Part shown: positions 42,737-52,023 of the stretch, piece by piece | How positions within the stretch are numbered: the first letter of the stretch is position 1 | Layout: each line of letters opens with the position of its first letter | DNA from: Citreimonas salinaria | GTDB taxonomy: Bacteria > Pseudomonadota > Alphaproteobacteria > Rhodobacterales > Rhodobacteraceae | Assembly (NCBI RefSeq): GCF_900107235.1 | Contig: NZ_FNPF01000006.1 | Span: 62,001 to 126,000 of the forward strand | Direction of reading: 5' to 3' | DNA: 64,000 bases | The notes under the pieces: generated by a model | Database searches by the model: none | What the model saw: only the letters and a program-made list of their open reading frames with translations | Told to the model about the DNA's origin: nothing | Program-made: the position numbers and the translations under genes

Positions 42737-44296
42737 ATGTTCGCACGATACCTGAGCGGCGCGGCCGTGCTGGCGCTGAGCGCAGGCGCGGCGCAGGCCG
42801 ACTACGCGCTGACGATCCTGCACACGAACGACTTTCACGCCCGGTTCGAGCCGATCAGCGCCTACGATTCGACCTGCTCGGCCGAGGACAACCAGGCCGG
42901 CGAATGCTTTGGCGGCTCGGGGCGGCTGGTCACCGCGATCGCCGAGGCCAAGGCGCGCAACGACAACTGGCTGCTCGTCGACGGCGGCGACCAGTTCCAG
43001 GGCACGCTGTTCTACACCTACTACAAGGGCGCCGCGGCGGCCGAGATGATGAACAAGATGGGCTACGACGCGATGACCGTGGGCAACCACGAGTTCGACG
43101 ATGGCCCCGAGGTGCTGCGCGACTTCGTCGACACGGTCGAGTTCCCGATCCTGATGTCGAACGCCGACTTCGGCGGCGAGCCGCTGCTGGCCGACGCGAT
43201 CGAGAAGTCCGTGGTGATCGAGAAGGACGGCGAGCGGATCGGCCTGATCGGGCTGACGCCGCAGGACACGCACGAGCTGGCCAGCCCGGGCCCGAACGTC
43301 ACCTTCAGCGACCCGGTGCCGGCGGTGCAGGAGCAGGTCGACGCGCTGACCGAGCAGGGGGTCAACAAGATCGTCGTGCTCAGCCACTCGGGCTACAAGG
43401 TCGACCAGCGCGTGGCCGAGGAGACGACCGGCGTCGACGTGATCGTCGGCGGCCACACCAACACGCTGCTGGGCGACATGGAGGGGGCGGCCGGGCCCTA
43501 CCCGACGATGGTCGGCGACACGGCGATCGTGCAGGCCTATGCCTACGGCAAGTTCCTGGGCGAGCTGCAGGTGACCTTCGACGACGAGGGCAACGTCGTC
43601 TCGGCCGAAGGCGAGCCGCTGCTGCTGGATGCCGCCGTCACCGAGGACGTGGCGACCGTGGACCGGATCACCGAACTGGCCCAGCCGCTGGAGGAGATCC
43701 GCAACCGCGTGGTGGCGCAGGCGCAGGCGCCGATCGAGGGCGACCGCGCGATCTGCCGGCAGATGGAGTGCTCGATGGGCAACCTGGTCGCGGATGCCAT
43801 GCTGGACCGCGTGGCCGACCAGGGGATCGACGTGGCGATCGCCAACAGCGGCGGGCTGCGCGCCTCGATCGACGCGGGCGAGGTGACGATGGGCGAGGTG
43901 CTGACCGTGCTGCCGTTCCAGAACACGCTGTCGACCTTCGAGATCTCGGGCGAGACGCTGCTGGCCGCGCTGGAGAACGGCGTGAGCCAGATGGAGGAGG
44001 CCGCGGGCCGCTTCCCGCAGGTCGCCGGCATGACCTTCGAGGTCGATCCCTCGGCCGAGCCGGGCAGCCGCGTGTCGAACGTGATGATCGGCGGAGAGCC
44101 GCTGGACCCCGAGGCGACCTACGGCGCGGTGTCCAACAACTACGTCCGCAACGGCGGTGACGGGTACTCGATGCTCGTCGATGCGGCCAACGCCTACGAT
44201 TTCGGCCCCGACCTGGCCGACGTCACGGCGGAATACCTGGCCGAGAACGCGCCCTACGAACCCTACACGGACGGGCGCATCGTTATCGCCCGGTAA
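42737..44296 (+). CDS. periplasmic 5'-nucleotidase/metallophosphatase
   Basis: A 519-aa exported enzyme (signal peptide LSGAAVLALSAGAAQA, residues 6-21) that releases phosphate from nucleotides. The metallophosphatase domain shows LHTNDFHARF, DGGDQFQG, VGNHEFDDG, LSHSGYKVD and GGHTNT. The C-terminal 5'-nucleotidase domain begins near residue 330 (AICRQMECSMGNLVADAM) with the substrate-binding NNYVRNGGDGY near 475. It resembles UshA and roseobacter nucleotidases. A TTGACA promoter precedes it; neighbours run in other directions. Confidence 0.9.
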   Translation: MFARYLSGAAVLALSAGAAQADYALTILHTNDFHARFEPISAYDSTCSAEDNQAGECFGGSGRLVTAIAEAKARNDNWLLVDGGDQFQGTLFYTYYKGAAAAEMMNKMGYDAMTVGNHEFDDGPEVLRDFVDTVEFPILMSNADFGGEPLLADAIEKSVVIEKDGERIGLIGLTPQDTHELASPGPNVTFSDPVPAVQEQVDALTEQGVNKIVVLSHSGYKVDQRVAEETTGVDVIVGGHTNTLLGDMEGAAGPYPTMVGDTAIVQAYAYGKFLGELQVTFDDEGNVVSAEGEPLLLDAAVTEDVATVDRITELAQPLEEIRNRVVAQAQAPIEGDRAICRQMECSMGNLVADAMLDRVADQGIDVAIANSGGLRASIDAGEVTMGEVLTVLPFQNTLSTFEISGETLLAALENGVSQMEEAAGRFPQVAGMTFEVDPSAEPGSRVSNVMIGGEPLDPEATYGAVSNNYVRNGGDGYSMLVDAANAYDFGPDLADVTAEYLAENAPYEPYTDGRIVIAR

Positions 44297-44431
44297 GCCC
44301 CGGCAGGGGCCGGCCCGCGTCGCGTCCGGCGCACGGGTCGGCCCCACCCAGGCAGGGCCGCGTCCGTCCCGCCCTTGGCGCCGGCCGTGCCGCGTGGCAT
44401 CAAGGCTGCGCAGCAGGACACACGGAGCATT

Positions 44432-44448
44432 GTCATGCGCAGCATGAC
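44432..44448. promoter_or_regulatory. inverted repeat before the methyltransferase gene
   Basis: GTCATGC, GCA, GCATGAC: a perfect 7-bp inverted repeat ending ten bases before the start codon at 44458. It could be an operator or a small mRNA hairpin that limits access to the weak ribosome site GGGCGG. Confidence 0.3.
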
Positions 44449-44457
44449 GGGCGGAAC

Positions 44458-45663
44458 ATGGTCAGCGTCACCGAACATTACGAGGCCTATCCCTATCCCG
44501 AACGCGACCCCGCGGACGAGGCGACGCGGCTGATCGTCGGCTCTCCGTCGCACCCGTGGGAGATCGACCACTGGCTGTTCGGCGGGAAGCGCGACTGGGC
44601 GCGGCCCTTCCGCGCGCTGGTGGCGGGCGGCGGCACCGGAGACGGGCTGATCCAGCTGGCGCAGGTCCTAGCCTGGGCGGGCGTGGATCACGATATCACC
44701 TATGTCGACCTGTCCACGCAGGCGCGCGCGGTGGCCGAGGCGCGGGCAAGCGCGCGCGGGCTGACCGGCATCCGGTTCCAGACCGGATCGCTGCTGGAGG
44801 CGGGCGATCTGGGCACGTTCGACTACATCGATTGCTGCGGCGTGCTGCATCACCTGCCCGAGCCCGAGGCGGGGTTCCGCGCCCTGCGCGCGGCGCTGGC
44901 GCCCGGGGGCGGGATGGGCTTCATGGTCTACGCGCCCTACGGCCGCAGCGGCGTCTATCCCTTGCAGGAGGCGTTCGGCGCGCTGTTCGCGGGCCTGCCG
45001 CCCGAGGCGCGGCTGGCAAAGGCCCGCGCGATCGTCGCGGCGCTGCCCGAGGGGCATCCGTTCCGGGCCAACCGCAACCTGGGCGATCACGAGGCCTCGG
45101 ACGCGGGATTCTACGACCTTCTGCTGCACGGGCAGGACCGGGCGTTCGCCGTGGACGAATTGCTGGCGACGCTGGCGGCGACGGGCTGGCGGCTGCAGGG
45201 CTTCGCGACGCCCGCGCTTTACGATCTGAAGCGGATCATCGCGCGGCCCGATGGCATGGACGACGCCACGGCCATGAGCGTGGCCGAGAAGCTGCGCGGC
45301 ACGATTCGGATGCACATCGCCTATGCCGTGCCGGCCGAGGACGATCGCAAGCCGGCGCGCGGCAGCGAGCGGACGCTGGTGCCCCGGCTGCGCGGGGTGC
45401 AGGCGGCCGCGCTTGCCAAGGCGGTCGCGCAGGAGCGGGATATTCCCTTGACCCTGAAGGAGGCGCAGGCGGTGCTGCGCCTGCCCAAGGCCGCCGCACC
45501 GCTGATCGCGGCGATCGACGGGCGCCGGTCGCTGACCACGATTGCGCAGGCTGCGGGCCTTGATCCGATCGCGTTCGGCGGCGCATGGGCGGCAGTCGAG
45601 CGCGAGTTGGTCGATTGGGGGCTGCTGCTCTACTCGGGGCTCGGCGCGGGCGGGCGACGCTGA
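44458..45663 (+). CDS. class I SAM-dependent methyltransferase
   Basis: The 401-aa protein starts with a short TEHYEAYPYPERDP segment, then a Rossmann methyltransferase domain with ALVAGGGTGDGLIQLAQ (motif I), DITYVDLS (acidic end of strand 2) and DYIDCCGVLHHLPEPEAGFRAL. The C-terminal 170 residues are of unknown type, with LDPIAF/WGLLLYSG near the end. The substrate is not known. Its stop codon overlaps the start of the SRAP gene by one base. Confidence 0.8.
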   Translation: MVSVTEHYEAYPYPERDPADEATRLIVGSPSHPWEIDHWLFGGKRDWARPFRALVAGGGTGDGLIQLAQVLAWAGVDHDITYVDLSTQARAVAEARASARGLTGIRFQTGSLLEAGDLGTFDYIDCCGVLHHLPEPEAGFRALRAALAPGGGMGFMVYAPYGRSGVYPLQEAFGALFAGLPPEARLAKARAIVAALPEGHPFRANRNLGDHEASDAGFYDLLLHGQDRAFAVDELLATLAATGWRLQGFATPALYDLKRIIARPDGMDDATAMSVAEKLRGTIRMHIAYAVPAEDDRKPARGSERTLVPRLRGVQAAALAKAVAQERDIPLTLKEAQAVLRLPKAAAPLIAAIDGRRSLTTIAQAAGLDPIAFGGAWAAVERELVDWGLLLYSGLGAGGRR

Positions 45664-46328
45664 TGTGCGGGCGCTTCGCGATCACGCTGCCGCCCGACGC
45701 GATGGCGCAGCTGTTCGAGGCGCGGCCCGACAACGACCTGCCGATGGTGCCGAACTACAACGTCTGCCCCACCGACCGGATCCACGTGGTCCGGTCCGAG
45801 GACGGCGGGCGGCGGCTGGTGGCGATGCGCTGGGGGCTGATCCCGCGCTGGTACAAGGCGCCGAACGACGGCCCGCCGCTGTTCAATGCGCGCGCCGAGA
45901 CGGTCGCGGAAAAGCCCGCCTTCCGCGAGGCCGCCCACGCGCGGCGCTGCCTGATTCCCGCGTCGGGCTGCTACGAGTGGACGAAGGACCCGTCCGGCGC
46001 GCGGCTGCCCTGGTACATCCGCAAGGCGGACGCCGCACCGCTGGCCTTCGCCGGCCTCTGGCAGGACTGGACGCGGGACGGCGAGACGCTGCGCACCTGC
46101 ACCATCGTCACTTGCGCCGCGGCCGGCGAGATCGCCGCGATCCACCACCGAATGCCGGTCATCGTGGCGCCCGAGGACTGGGCGAAATGGCTGGGCGAGG
46201 CGGGCCACGGTGCGGCGACGCTGATGCGCCCCGCGCCCGCGGGGACGCTGGTCCTGCACCGGGTGGACCCGGCGGTGAATTCGAACCGCGCATCGGGTCC
46301 GGACCTGATCGTTCCCAACAGCGCCTGA
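45663..46328 (+). CDS. SOS response-associated peptidase (YedK/HMCES family)
   Basis: SRAP proteins protect abasic sites in single-stranded DNA by forming a covalent bond through Cys2. The 221-aa protein starts MCGRF, giving Cys2 after removal of Met, and has the NARAET and ARRCLIPASGCYEW motifs and the active-site His in HHRMPVI. The ATG overlaps the methyltransferase stop (TGATG). No SOS box is visible in front, so expression follows the upstream gene. Confidence 0.9.
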   Translation: MCGRFAITLPPDAMAQLFEARPDNDLPMVPNYNVCPTDRIHVVRSEDGGRRLVAMRWGLIPRWYKAPNDGPPLFNARAETVAEKPAFREAAHARRCLIPASGCYEWTKDPSGARLPWYIRKADAAPLAFAGLWQDWTRDGETLRTCTIVTCAAAGEIAAIHHRMPVIVAPEDWAKWLGEAGHGAATLMRPAPAGTLVLHRVDPAVNSNRASGPDLIVPNSA

Positions 46329-46374
46329 GCCCGGCTTGACGACAGGCGAGGCTTCGCATACCTCTGCGATCAGC

Positions 46375-46448
46375 GCGGGCATGGTGAAATGGTATCACAC
46401 GAGCCTTCCAAGCTCTTGGTGCGGGTTCGATTCCCGCTGCCCGCTCCA
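46375..46448 (+). tRNA. tRNA-Gly (anticodon TCC)
   Basis: A full cloverleaf with encoded CCA: acceptor GCGGGCA/TGCCCGC, D stem GTG/CAC, anticodon loop CTTCCAA, T arm GCGGG-TTCGATT-CCCGC, discriminator T. The anticodon stem has four pairs and a C-T mismatch at 27-43. The TCC anticodon reads GGA/GGG. The gene lies alone between the SRAP and ABC exporter genes, with no integrated element next to it. Confidence 0.95.
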
Positions 46449-46552
46449 CCCTCCGACAGCCGGAACGACGCCAGCGGTGCCGATGCGCGGCAATGCGACG
46501 CTTGACCCTGACCGCCCACGTGGCACAACCGCCCAAACATCTGGGAGGGGCC

Positions 46553-48352
46553 ATGGCCCACGGACCGACCACCGTATCCACCGACGACGACCGCGAGAAA
46601 TCGCGCAAGCTGAGCTCGCTGCGCGCTCTGTGGCCGTTCATGCGCCCCTACAAGGGCCTGATGGCCGCGGCGATCACGGCGCTTGTCCTGACGGCGACCG
46701 TGGCGCTGGTGCTGCCGCTGGCGGTGCGGCGGGTGGTCGACAACTTCAACGCGGCCGAGGGCGCGCTGCTGGACCGCTACTTTGCCGCCGCGCTTGGGAT
46801 CGCCGCACTTCTGGCGATCGGCACGGCGCTGCGCTACGCGCTGGTCACGCGGCTGGGCGAGCGCGTGGTGGCCGACATCCGCAAGGCGGTGTTCGACCGG
46901 GTGATCGGGTTGTCGCCGGCGTTCTACGAACGGATCATGACCGGCGAGGTGCTGAGCCGGATCACCACCGACACCACGCTGATCCTGTCGGTGGTGGGGG
47001 CGTCGGTGTCGATCGCGCTGCGCAACGTGCTGCTGTTCGCGGGCGGGCTGGTGCTGATGCTGGCGACCTCGCCCAAGCTGACGGGGCTGGTGCTGCTGAT
47101 CGTGCCGGCGGTGCTGGTGCCGATCATCGTGCTGGGCCGCCGCCTGCGCGTGCTGAGCCGCGAGAACCAGGACTGGATCGCGCAATCGTCGGGCAACGCG
47201 TCCGAGGCGCTGGGCGCCGTGCAGACGGTGCAGGCCTACACCCACGAGGCCGCGACGCGGGGCACCTTCGCCCACGTGACCGAGCAGAGCTTCCAGTCCG
47301 CACGCACCCGGATCACCACCCGCGCCGCGATGACCGCGATCGTGATCTTCCTAGTCTTCACCGGCATCGTCGGCGTGCTGTGGGTCGGCGCGTGGGACGT
47401 GCGCGCGGGCGAGTTGACCGCGGGGACGCTGATCCAGTTCGTGATCTACTCGGTGATGGTCGCGGGCGCCGTCGCCGCCCTGTCCGAGATCATCGGCGAG
47501 TTGCAGCGCGCCGCGGGCGCGACCGAGCGGCTGATCGAGCTTCTGCACGCGACCGACGCGGTGCGCGATCCCGAGACGCCGCAGACGCTGCCCGAGCCGG
47601 TGCGCGGCGAGATCGTGTTCGACAAGGTCTCGTTCATCTACCCGGCACGGCCCGACGTGCCCGCGCTGGACGCGGTCGATCTGGTCGTGAAGCCGGGCGA
47701 GACGGTGGCGCTGGTCGGGCCCTCGGGAGCGGGCAAGACGACGATCGTGCAGCTTCTGCAGCGGTTCTACGACCCGCAGGAGGGCGCGATCACGCTGGAC
47801 GGCGTGGACCTGCGCGCGATGGCGCGGACGGATTTTCGCCGCCACATGGCGCTGGTGCCGCAGGACCCGATGATCTTCGCGGCCTCGGCCGCCGACAACA
47901 TCCGCTTCGGCCGCCCCGGCGCCTCGATCGAGGATATCGAGGCTGCCGCACAGGCCGCCGCCGCGCACGAATTCATCAAGGCGCTGCCCGACGGTTACGA
48001 CACCTATTTGGGCGAACGCGGCGTGATGCTGTCGGGCGGGCAGAAGCAGCGCATCGCGATCGCCCGCGCGATCCTGCGTGACGCGCCCGTGCTGCTGCTG
48101 GACGAGGCGACCAGCGCGCTGGACGCCGAGAGCGAGCGCGCGGTGCAGCAGGCCGTCGACCGGCTGGCGCAGGGGCGCACGACGATCATCGTGGCGCACC
48201 GGCTGGCCACGGTGAAGAAGGCCGACCGGATCGTGGTGATGGACCAGGGCCGCATCGTGGCCAGCGGCTCGCACGACCGGCTGGTGGAACAGGACGGGCT
48301 TTACGCCCGGCTGGCGCGGCTTCAGTTCACCGACGGAATCGCTGCCGAGTAA
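46553..48352 (+). CDS. ABC exporter, MsbA-like (fused membrane and ATPase domains)
   Basis: A 599-aa half-transporter: six helices over about residues 35-310 and an ATPase domain after about 350 with Walker A GPSGAGKTT, Q-loop VPQDPMIF, signature LSGGQKQR, Walker B VLLLDEATSALD and the H-loop AHRLATV. It works as a homodimer. The family includes lipid A flippases and multidrug pumps; the substrate is open. ATG at 46553 has GGGAGGGG upstream; the frame is open to 46493, inside the tRNA flank. Confidence 0.88.
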   Translation: MAHGPTTVSTDDDREKSRKLSSLRALWPFMRPYKGLMAAAITALVLTATVALVLPLAVRRVVDNFNAAEGALLDRYFAAALGIAALLAIGTALRYALVTRLGERVVADIRKAVFDRVIGLSPAFYERIMTGEVLSRITTDTTLILSVVGASVSIALRNVLLFAGGLVLMLATSPKLTGLVLLIVPAVLVPIIVLGRRLRVLSRENQDWIAQSSGNASEALGAVQTVQAYTHEAATRGTFAHVTEQSFQSARTRITTRAAMTAIVIFLVFTGIVGVLWVGAWDVRAGELTAGTLIQFVIYSVMVAGAVAALSEIIGELQRAAGATERLIELLHATDAVRDPETPQTLPEPVRGEIVFDKVSFIYPARPDVPALDAVDLVVKPGETVALVGPSGAGKTTIVQLLQRFYDPQEGAITLDGVDLRAMARTDFRRHMALVPQDPMIFAASAADNIRFGRPGASIEDIEAAAQAAAAHEFIKALPDGYDTYLGERGVMLSGGQKQRIAIARAILRDAPVLLLDEATSALDAESERAVQQAVDRLAQGRTTIIVAHRLATVKKADRIVVMDQGRIVASGSHDRLVEQDGLYARLARLQFTDGIAAE

Positions 48353-48423
48353 CCTGCTCGCGGCGCGCCGGTGGGTGCGCCGCAACGCTGCGTCAGTCGC
48401 CGTTTCCCTTGCGTCGCCGCGTC

Positions 48424-48452
48424 TTGCGCGGATTGCACGATCTTCGCACAAT
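48424..48452 (+). promoter_or_regulatory. candidate promoter of the acyl-CoA synthetase gene
   Basis: TTGCGC (48424-48429), 17 bases, CACAAT (48447-48452), 38 bases before the ATG at 48491. Confidence 0.4.
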
Positions 48453-48490
48453 GCCGGAAAAAACACCGTCATTCGGGAGGAGAACCGGAC

Positions 48491-50386
48491 ATGACCTACG
48501 CGGGAATGGCCGATCGCGACGCGATCGAGGCCGAAGGTCCTTGGGAAGCGCGCGACATTCCGAAAACGCTGTGGCAGCAGCTGTGCCGGACCGCCGATGC
48601 CTTCCCCGAAAGACCGGCGATGAGCTATCAGCTTCTGTCCGGAGCGAAGGACAAGGCCGAGACGCTGTCATGGTCCGAGTTGCGCGCCCGCACCGCGCAG
48701 GCGGCGAACCTGTTCCGCTCGCTCGGGATCGGCGAGGACGACGTGGTGGCCTACGTCCTGCCCAATTGCAACGAGACGATCACCACGCTGCTGGGCGGTG
48801 CCGTCGCGGGCATCGTGAACCCGGTCAACCCGCTGCTCGAGCCCGAGCAGATCGCCTCGATCCTGCGCGAGACGAAGGCGAAGGTGGTGGTCACGCTGAA
48901 GCCGTTCCCCAAAACCGACGTGCCGCAGAAGGTCGAGGAGGCCGTGCGCCACGCGCCCGGCGTGCACACGATCCTGCAGGTCGACCTGAACCGCTACCTG
49001 ACGCCGCCGAAGTCGTGGATCGTGCCGCTGGTGCGGCCCAAGCTGAAGGGCGGCAGCCACGCCGACGTCAAGGATTTCGGCAAGGAAGTGGCGAAACAGC
49101 CGCGCACGCTGCAATTCGAGGACAGCACCGGCGACCGGGTGGCGGCCTATTTCCACACCGGCGGCACGACCGGCATGCCCAAGGTCGCGCAGCACAAGTA
49201 TTCCGGCATGATCTACAACGGCTGGCTGGGCGCGCGCCTGCTGTTCGACGAGACCGACGTGATCATGTGCCCGCTGCCGCTGTTCCATGTCTTCGCGTGC
49301 CACGTGATCCTGATGGCGTCGCTGTGTTCCGGCGCGCAGGTCGTGTTCCCGACGCCCGCAGGCTATCGCGGCGACGGCGTGTTCGACAACTTCTGGAAGC
49401 TGTGCGAGCGCTGGAAGATCACCTTCGTCATCACGGTGCCGACGGCCGTGTCGGCGCTGATGCAGCGCAAGGTCGATGCCGACATCAGCAGCGTCAAGAC
49501 GGCGTTCTCGGGCTCGGCCCCGATGCCGCTTGAGCTGTTCAAGCGGTTCGAGAAGGCCTGCGGCGTGACCATCTGCGAGGGCTATGGCCTGACCGAGGCG
49601 ACCTGCCTGGTCAGCGTGAATCCCGTCGACGGCGTCAAGAAGGTCGGCAGCATCGGCATCCCGTTTCCCTACACGGACGTCAAGATCACGAAGCTGGCGA
49701 ACGGCGAGCCGGTGGAATGCGAGATCGACCAGATCGGCGAGATCTGCGTGTCGAACCCTGGCGTCTATGCCGGGCACACCTATACCGAGGCCGACAAGAA
49801 CGCCGACCTGTTCCACTACGGCAAGTACCTGCGCACGGGGGACCTTGGGCGCATCGACGCCGATGGCTACCTGTGGATCACCGGCCGGGCCAAGGACCTG
49901 ATCATCCGCTCGGGCCACAACATCGACCCGGCCGATATCGAGGAGGCGCTGCTGACGCACCCGGCGGTGGCCTTCGCGGGTGCGATCGGCCAGCCGGACG
50001 CCTACGCGGGCGAGTTGCCCTGCGCCTTCGTCGAACTGGTCGCCGGGGCCGAGGTGACCGAGGAGGAACTGCTGGACCACGCCCGCGTGCACGTGCACGA
50101 GCGCGCGGCGCATCCCAAGCACATGACCATCCTGCCCGAACTGCCCAAGACCGCCGTGGGCAAGATCTTCAAGCCGGACCTGCGCAAACACGCGATCAGG
50201 CGGATCTACAACGAGGCGCTGGAGAAGGCGGGCCTGGATGCACGCGTGGTCGCGGTGATCGACGACAAGAAGCGCGGACTGGTCGCGCAGGTCGAGGGCA
50301 ACGGCGCGTCGGATGCCGAGATCGGCAAGGTGCTGGGCGACTTCACCCGGCCGTGGGAAGCGGCCGGCAAGGCCAGGGCCGCCTGA
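48491..50386 (+). CDS. acyl-CoA synthetase (AMP-dependent)
   Basis: A 631-aa AMP-forming ligase that activates a carboxylic acid to its CoA ester. The P-loop-like motif is HTGGTTGMPK near residue 223, the adenine motif EGYGLTEAT, the hinge/ATP motif YLRTGDLGRIDADGYLWITGR and the catalytic Lys in PKTAVGKIFK near the end. The chain-length preference cannot be told. GGGAGGAG lies before the ATG. It is followed by a long hairpin and a convergent amidase gene. Confidence 0.88.
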   Translation: MTYAGMADRDAIEAEGPWEARDIPKTLWQQLCRTADAFPERPAMSYQLLSGAKDKAETLSWSELRARTAQAANLFRSLGIGEDDVVAYVLPNCNETITTLLGGAVAGIVNPVNPLLEPEQIASILRETKAKVVVTLKPFPKTDVPQKVEEAVRHAPGVHTILQVDLNRYLTPPKSWIVPLVRPKLKGGSHADVKDFGKEVAKQPRTLQFEDSTGDRVAAYFHTGGTTGMPKVAQHKYSGMIYNGWLGARLLFDETDVIMCPLPLFHVFACHVILMASLCSGAQVVFPTPAGYRGDGVFDNFWKLCERWKITFVITVPTAVSALMQRKVDADISSVKTAFSGSAPMPLELFKRFEKACGVTICEGYGLTEATCLVSVNPVDGVKKVGSIGIPFPYTDVKITKLANGEPVECEIDQIGEICVSNPGVYAGHTYTEADKNADLFHYGKYLRTGDLGRIDADGYLWITGRAKDLIIRSGHNIDPADIEEALLTHPAVAFAGAIGQPDAYAGELPCAFVELVAGAEVTEEELLDHARVHVHERAAHPKHMTILPELPKTAVGKIFKPDLRKHAIRRIYNEALEKAGLDARVVAVIDDKKRGLVAQVEGNGASDAEIGKVLGDFTRPWEAAGKARAA

Positions 50387-50393
50387 GCGCAAT

Positions 50394-50427
50394 CCGCCTT
50401 CGCCGCACGATGGTTCGGCGAAGGCGG
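50394..50427. terminator. strong hairpin between convergent genes
   Basis: A perfect 12-bp stem (50394-50405 with 50416-50427) with a 10-base loop, directly after the acyl-CoA synthetase stop. No T run on either side, so it would be a bidirectional transcript-end structure more than a classic terminator. Confidence 0.5.
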
Positions 50428-50506
50428 GGCGCACTGCCCGGTTCCTGCGGGATTTGACCGGGGTATTCATCGGCAGAAGAAACGCTCGTGGACCGCGTGG
50501 AGCCGG

Positions 50507-51937
50507 TCAGGCGTGGGTCACCCTCGGGTCGATCGGGCGCAGGTCGAGCGCCAGGATCTCCTCGATCCGGCGGGCGATCTGCAGCAGGCGCCCCTCGCCG
50601 CGCGGGCGGCCGATCAGTTGCAGGCCCACGGGCAGGCCCTGGGCGTTGAACCCGACGGGGATCGACATCGCGGGCAGGCTGCACAGGGTGGCGAGCATCG
50701 CGAAGCGCAGCCAGTCCAGGTAGTCGCGGCTGTCATGGCCGTTGACGCTGGGCGGGTACTCGGTCTCGACCGGAAGCGGGAACAGGCCGACGACCGGCCC
50801 GGCGAGCACGTCGTGGTGCGTCATGAAGTCCGCCATCGCCGCGTAGAGGCGCGTGCGGGCCGAGTGTGCGTCGGCGACCGTGTCGGCGTCGAGCGCGCGG
50901 CCCTCGGCGATGTTCTGGCGCAGCGTCGCCTTGTAGTGGCGTGTGACGTCCTCGGGCGTCTCGCGCGCGTCGACCCAGAAGCCGAAGGCGCGCAGGGTGC
51001 GGAAGATGTCCTCGGTTCCTGCGCTGGGCGGCGCGGTTTCCTCGACCGGCAGGCCGCCCGCGTCGATGCGGCCGACGGCGTCGCGCAGCGCCTGTTCCAT
51101 CGCGGGCTCGATCGGGGCGAGCCCGCCGAGATCGTGCGAGAAGGCGATGCGCACTTCGCCCGGGACCTGGCGGCAGGTGTCGCGGTAGGGCGTGGCGGGC
51201 GCGGGCCAGGACAGCGGCGCGCGCGGGTCGCAGCCCGTCATTGCGTCCAGGAACAGGGCGCAATCCTCGACGTTGCGGGCCATCGGGCCCTGCACCGGCA
51301 TGGAATCGAAGGCGTTGGTGGCCGGTCCGCCCCAGGCCACGCCGGGCGAGGGGCGCAGGCCGACGATGCCGCAGTAGGCGGCCGGGGTCCGCAGGCTGCC
51401 GCCGAGGTCCGAGCCGTGGCTGAGCCAGACCTCGCCCGTGGCGAGGCCCGCCGCAGCACCTCCGGACGAGCCGCCGGCGTTCTGCCGCGTGTCCCACGGG
51501 TTCCGGGTGGGGCCGAAGATCGCGTTGAAGGTGTTGGCCCCGGCGCCGAGTTCGGGCGTGTTTGTCTTGCCGATGACGATGGCGCCGCGATCCTCCATCC
51601 GCTCGACCAGCGGGTGGCTCTCCTCGGGGACGTGATCGGCGAAGGCCTGCGTGCCCCAGGTGGTGCGCACGCCGGCGACGGGCGTCAGGTCCTTGATGCC
51701 CACGGGCAGTCCCGCCAGCAGCGTCGCCGGCGGCAGCGCGCTTGCGGCGGCGCGTGCCCGGTCGGGGCAGGTCGTGACCATCGCGTTGATCGCCGGGCCG
51801 GTCTGCTCGATGCGCGCAAGGCTGGCCTCGACGAGGTCGTGCGCGGAGACTTGGCGCGCGGCCAGCGCATCGAGCGCCTCGCAGGCCGTCAGGCGGCAGA
51901 GGTCGGGGCCGGTAAAGCCCGGTCGGTCAGTCTTCAT
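50507..51937 (-). CDS. amidase (amidase signature family)
   Basis: A 476-aa hydrolase of amide bonds with the Ser-cisSer-Lys triad of the family: Lys in GLPVGIKDL, and the Gly/Ser-rich QNAGGSSGGAAAGLATGE with the cis-Ser, then SDLGGSLRTPAAYCG with the nucleophile. It lacks the GatA context (no gatB or gatC). It is last in a same-strand row with the zinc alcohol dehydrogenase and two alpha/beta hydrolases, which suggests a small catabolic set. Confidence 0.87.
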   Translation of the reverse strand: MKTDRPGFTGPDLCRLTACEALDALAARQVSAHDLVEASLARIEQTGPAINAMVTTCPDRARAAASALPPATLLAGLPVGIKDLTPVAGVRTTWGTQAFADHVPEESHPLVERMEDRGAIVIGKTNTPELGAGANTFNAIFGPTRNPWDTRQNAGGSSGGAAAGLATGEVWLSHGSDLGGSLRTPAAYCGIVGLRPSPGVAWGGPATNAFDSMPVQGPMARNVEDCALFLDAMTGCDPRAPLSWPAPATPYRDTCRQVPGEVRIAFSHDLGGLAPIEPAMEQALRDAVGRIDAGGLPVEETAPPSAGTEDIFRTLRAFGFWVDARETPEDVTRHYKATLRQNIAEGRALDADTVADAHSARTRLYAAMADFMTHHDVLAGPVVGLFPLPVETEYPPSVNGHDSRDYLDWLRFAMLATLCSLPAMSIPVGFNAQGLPVGLQLIGRPRGEGRLLQIARRIEEILALDLRPIDPRVTHA

Positions 51938-52023
51938 GGGGCACCGCGTGTTTTGAGGCGTCCGGCAGACGCTAGCACGGCCGTGTGCGGGCGAACAGAG
52001 AGCGCGGCGCGCCGGTCACGGCG

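Noticed and set aside
46375-46552. Genomic island at the tRNA-Gly gene
   Set aside because: No integrase, no repeat of the tRNA 3' end in the following sequence, and the ABC exporter behind it has ordinary composition.
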